NCBI GenBank assembly: GCA_937960625.1
Contig: CALGPD010000019.1
Coordinates: 1-17,388, forward strand
From: an uncultured Spirochaetia bacterium
GTDB taxonomy: Bacteria > Spirochaetota > CALGPD01
Length of the DNA stretch: 17,388 nucleotides
Direction of reading: 5' to 3'
The notes under the pieces were generated by a model. It saw only the letters and a program-made list of their open reading frames with translations, was not told the DNA's origin and searched no databases. Each line of letters starts with the position of its first letter. Position 1 is the first letter of the stretch. Of the stretch, positions 15,112 through 17,388 are shown piece after piece. A program made the translations under genes and the position numbers.

Positions 15112-15175
15112 TTGTAATATTGTATTAAACATTTGCTTTAATTTTTTCTTTTTTTATTGTAATATTTTATTACAA
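15112..15175 (+). promoter_or_regulatory. Pair of related palindromes, possible operator
   Basis: TTGTAATA-TTT-TATTACAA (15157-15175) is a perfect 8-bp palindrome. A second copy, TTGTAATA-TTG-TATTAAAC (15112-15130), shares 16 of 19 bases and lies exactly 45 bases upstream, about four helical turns. Both lie between the SPL-family gene and the Shine-Dalgarno AAAGGGGAG (15177-15185). This could be the two-site operator of an unknown repressor; AT richness makes chance matches possible. Confidence 0.4.
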
Positions 15176-15192
15176 CAAAGGGGAGTTATAAA

Positions 15193-16818
15193 ATAAAACT
15201 ATTACGCATATTCTTATTACTATTTATATTTACTATGTTCTGCGCGTTTAATATAACTACGGATGCGGTTTTTCAAACAATAGAATCAAGAATCCGGATA
15301 ACAAAAAAACTGCGTATACCTTTTATAGTTGACGGATTGACTTTAGAAATATTTCTTCCGGGTGATTATACAAACGGAGTTAATATTCAAAAAATATCCG
15401 GAATGTCACTAGGAAATATTTCAGGTGGTAATTTTAAAAAAAGAATCACCATTGATAAATACGGAAACAGAAAACTCCATCTACAATTTTTCAACCTTAA
15501 TAAAGAAATATTTCTGGATTATGGGTTCATATTTTCTTCAAGAGTTAAGCCAAGGAGAAATAAATTCCCCAGCAGGTTCCCGATAAATTTAACAACGAGG
15601 AAAAAACATTACAAACACTTAAGATTTACCGGGAAAGTGCAATACGGGAATAAACGCGTTATTAATCTTGTTAGATTCTTAACTTCAAAACACAACGAAT
15701 TATACAAAGCTGTTCTTGAAATATTTTTTTGGGTTAGGCAAAATGTGCACCATGACCCTAATCAAGCATATGATGACGGATTAACAACTTACTTAAACAG
15801 AAAAGGCAATGAAAAGGGAATTCTAAATCTAATTTTAATGCTGCTTCGCACAGCTAAAATTCCATGCCGTGTTGTTAAAGGTATTAGCATTGATAAAAAA
15901 TTTGTATACCGCCTAAAGCAAGAGAATTTGGAGTTTAGATATCCAAGGGGATATTATAAATGGATTGAAATATTTTTTCCAACTAGAGCATGGGTACCTT
16001 TTGATATAAACGCGAGTTACTTTTTCGTGCCGGATAACATTATCCGCCTGGGTGTAGGAAATGATACTGAAGAAATAAAAGATTTACAAAAACTATCCAA
16101 TGGAATCTTATTGAAAAGCAATGATAATTTTTTCGTTGAATCAATGAATATTAATAAATATATAAATTCTTTATATAGCCAAAATAACTTATTCAACAAT
16201 ATAGCATTACCCCCTGGTGATGACAGTAGATTTATTAACAGTTTAAACAAAGACGTTAAAATAAATACTCTATATTTTGGAAGGTATCTGCCACACAAAA
16301 ACGTTAATAGTTATCCCATATTCATCTATATAAACAACGTGAAAAAACAAACAAAATACAGTACTTTGGTAAAGTATAAAATAACTGAAAAAACCAATTA
16401 TGCTCAGCAGGTTGATTTACAAAAACATCTATTTTTAGACCACATTGCGTTGCCTATATATTTTTCCGGTATTTACCCTGCTAAAGTGCGTGTGGAAATA
16501 TATAAAGACGATAAAAATAAACCCGGAAAACTCTATGCAAGAAGTTATTATAGAATTTTAACTGAATCAAAAAACGGAATCAATATTCATAAATTTTATT
16601 TCGAAAGACAAAAATGGCCTTTTCTGGAAAAAGGAAAATACTGGATAGTATTAAAAACTTCTAAAAAAGGACAAATATACTGGCAGGGAATTTTCGGTAA
16701 TTCCTTTGCTACAGCTAATGACACACGCAAAAATGACGGCAATTACTGGGATACTTATTGCAACGTAGATTTCATGTTTGAAATATGGGGAAATTATATA
16801 AAACGTCCGGAAAAATAA
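15193..16818 (+). CDS. Secreted protein with degenerate transglutaminase-like domain, apparent ATA start
   Basis: A 541-residue exported protein if translated from the ATA at 15193; the first ATG is at 15235 (527 residues). The ATA follows AAAGGGGAG (15177-15185) by 7 bases and opens a good signal peptide (MKLLRIFLLLFIFTMF, cleavage likely after Ala18 or Ala25), whereas ATG initiation cuts it in half. Residues about 150-275 (541 numbering) have the transglutaminase-core layout (NRKG...LMLLRTAKIPCRVVKG...YKWIEIFF...AWVPFD). The catalytic Cys position is Glu207 and the His position is Tyr255, and only Asp271 remains, so it should be inactive. The C-terminal ~150 residues (EIYKDDKNKPGKLYA, GKYWIVL) resemble the beta-sandwich domains of surface-anchored proteins. 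It may bind peptidoglycan or protein in the envelope, which is inference. Confidence 0.8.
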   Translation: MKLLRIFLLLFIFTMFCAFNITTDAVFQTIESRIRITKKLRIPFIVDGLTLEIFLPGDYTNGVNIQKISGMSLGNISGGNFKKRITIDKYGNRKLHLQFFNLNKEIFLDYGFIFSSRVKPRRNKFPSRFPINLTTRKKHYKHLRFTGKVQYGNKRVINLVRFLTSKHNELYKAVLEIFFWVRQNVHHDPNQAYDDGLTTYLNRKGNEKGILNLILMLLRTAKIPCRVVKGISIDKKFVYRLKQENLEFRYPRGYYKWIEIFFPTRAWVPFDINASYFFVPDNIIRLGVGNDTEEIKDLQKLSNGILLKSNDNFFVESMNINKYINSLYSQNNLFNNIALPPGDDSRFINSLNKDVKINTLYFGRYLPHKNVNSYPIFIYINNVKKQTKYSTLVKYKITEKTNYAQQVDLQKHLFLDHIALPIYFSGIYPAKVRVEIYKDDKNKPGKLYARSYYRILTESKNGINIHKFYFERQKWPFLEKGKYWIVLKTSKKGQIYWQGIFGNSFATANDTRKNDGNYWDTYCNVDFMFEIWGNYIKRPEK

Positions 16819-16822
16819 AAAA

Positions 16823-16856
16823 AGAAGGACAGCCGTTGGATGCGGCCGTTCCTTCT
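16823..16856 (+). terminator. Strong hairpin after the transglutaminase-like gene
   Basis: AGAAGGA/TCCTTCT (16823-16829 and 16850-16856) and GCCG/CGGC (16832-16835 and 16843-16846) form a two-part stem starting 5 bases after the stop codon. The sequence after it is only moderately T-rich (CTTATC), so it is a terminator or a transcript-stabilising hairpin. An 11-codon ORF with start in the loop (16840) is also present. Confidence 0.4.
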
Positions 16857-16870
16857 CTTATCTAAAGGAC

Positions 16871-16953
16871 ACTAGCTCAAAAACGTGTTAAAGCTGGAGG
16901 GACATTTAACACCTGAGCGTACTTATGTATAGTTTATCGGCTGTTCATTAGCC
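16871..16953 (+). other. Candidate structured RNA element
   Basis: GTGTTAAA/TTTAACAC (16885-16892 and 16905-16912) is a perfect 8-bp stem with a 12-base purine-rich loop. It is enclosed by GCTCA/TGAGC (16875-16879 and 16914-16918), and a third hairpin GGCT/AGCC follows (16939-16942 and 16950-16953). It matches no riboswitch or ncRNA family I know. It could be a leader RNA of the PHP gene at 17122 or a small RNA. Confidence 0.35.
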
Positions 16954-17121
16954 AATTCTTTAATTTACTTTAGCATTTTTTTATTTTTTTTCGTTTTTCG
17001 GTTATTTATTTAATCAGTTGCTGTTTAATTATATTAAAACCGGATGAAACTTGATTATTATTACAGCAGAAAAAAATAATATATTCTAATAAGTTAAATA
17101 GCACTTTTAAAGAGGAATTAC

Positions 17122-17388
17122 ATGATTATTGATTGCCACACCCATACTTTTTTATCTGATGGTGTTTTATTACCATCAGAGCTAATAAAACGTTGTGAGG
17201 ACAACGGATATCATACTCTGGCTATTACAGACCATGTTGACAAGGGCAATATTAGATATGTGCTTTCAAACCTTATCGAAGCTGTTAATACAGCCAATAA
17301 GTACTCAAAAATAAATGTCCTGCCCGGAGTTGAAATAACTCATGTTCACCCGCGAGGTATTCAGGAATGCCTTGATATAGCCAGAGAC
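17122..17388 (+). CDS. PHP-domain protein, histidinol-phosphatase-like, 5' end only
   Basis: The first 89 residues of a PHP-superfamily metal-dependent phosphoesterase; the gene runs off the right end of the window. The metal ligands visible are HTH (His6, His8), ITDH (Asp37, His38), and GVEITH (Glu71, His74). The start has AGAGGA 5 bases upstream (17111-17116). The opening MIIDCHTHTFLSDGVLLPSELI is typical of the histidinol-phosphatase-like PHP group, but the same fold serves other phosphoesterases, and the C-terminal metal ligands are out of view. It differs clearly from the other PHP gene at 8765-9424. The hairpin-rich region upstream may control it. Confidence 0.9.
   Translation, partial: MIIDCHTHTFLSDGVLLPSELIKRCEDNGYHTLAITDHVDKGNIRYVLSNLIEAVNTANKYSKINVLPGVEITHVHPRGIQECLDIARD

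Larger units (their letters stand above)
16819..17121. other. 303-base intergenic region, hairpin-rich then AT-rich
   Basis: The first 135 bases hold three inverted repeats (separate entries at 16823-16856 and 16871-16953). From 16954 to 17100 the DNA is AT-rich, with long T runs (16974-16990) and no gene that I can support. The last 10 bases before the next gene carry its Shine-Dalgarno, AGAGGA (17111-17116). Confidence 0.6.

Noticed and set aside
16885..16912. Possible integron attC site (GTTAAA...TTTAAC boxes)
   Set aside because: In attC the RYYYAAC box comes first and GTTRRRY last; here the order is reversed, the spacing is short and there is no integrase or cassette context.

Overview
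The window comes from a low-GC (by eye about one third G+C) bacterial chromosome. A lipoprotein with a lipobox, secreted and membrane-anchored proteins and a PilZ domain suggest a double-membraned, motile or surface-active bacterium. The rubredoxin/NADH oxidoreductase fusion points to an anaerobic, oxygen-defended lifestyle. The mix (UbiA-type phosphoribosyltransferase-like enzyme, SPL-family radical SAM protein, TPR lipoprotein, orphan ParA) would fit an uncultured or host-associated low-GC phylum such as Elusimicrobiota, but the sequence alone does not settle the phylum. There is no phage, transposase, CRISPR array or toxin-antitoxin pair; most of the region looks like core or shell genome.

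Layout. 1-405: 3' end of a PilZ gene, tRNA-Pro(CGG) and its terminator. 444-1199 (-): a two-helix membrane protein of unknown function. 1460-5028 (+): metG (with a C-terminal tRNA-binding domain) translationally coupled to a TPR lipoprotein, followed by a REP-like dispersed repeat. 5177-5998 (-): a carbon-nitrogen hydrolase, divergent from 6128-7313 (+), an orphan ParA ATPase with a small acidic partner whose N-terminus resembles the ParA-contacting tip of ParB. 7354-8682 (-): NADH:rubredoxin oxidoreductase fused to rubredoxin. 8765-11670 (-): a compact operon argH, UbiA-family prenyltransferase, PHP-domain phosphoesterase. 11797-12312 (+): a small protein with two membrane helices and a pseudopilin-like tail. 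12442-12585 (+): a 47-residue acidic ORF not covered by usual length cut-offs, overlapping the 3' end of 12565-13944 (-), a J-domain-like protein lacking HPD. 14082-15098 (+): SPL-family radical SAM protein. 15193-16818 (+): secreted protein with a degenerate transglutaminase-like domain, apparently started by an ATA codon. 16819-17121: a hairpin-rich intergenic region. 17122-end (+): start of a second PHP-domain gene.

Themes. Two fusion genes (metG and the rubredoxin reductase) each carry a Shine-Dalgarno sequence and an in-frame ATG exactly at the start of their C-terminal domain, so one gene may give both a full-length fusion and a free-standing domain. Two genes (carbon-nitrogen hydrolase and J-like protein) have no Shine-Dalgarno sequence and a sigma70-type -10 box placed 6 nt before the ATG, which predicts leaderless transcripts. 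Three proteins keep a recognisable fold but lose the family's catalytic or signature residues (J-like, transglutaminase-like, SPL-like). None of these forms an obviously new multi-gene system; the ParA pair and the nested domain starts are the best candidates for new biology.
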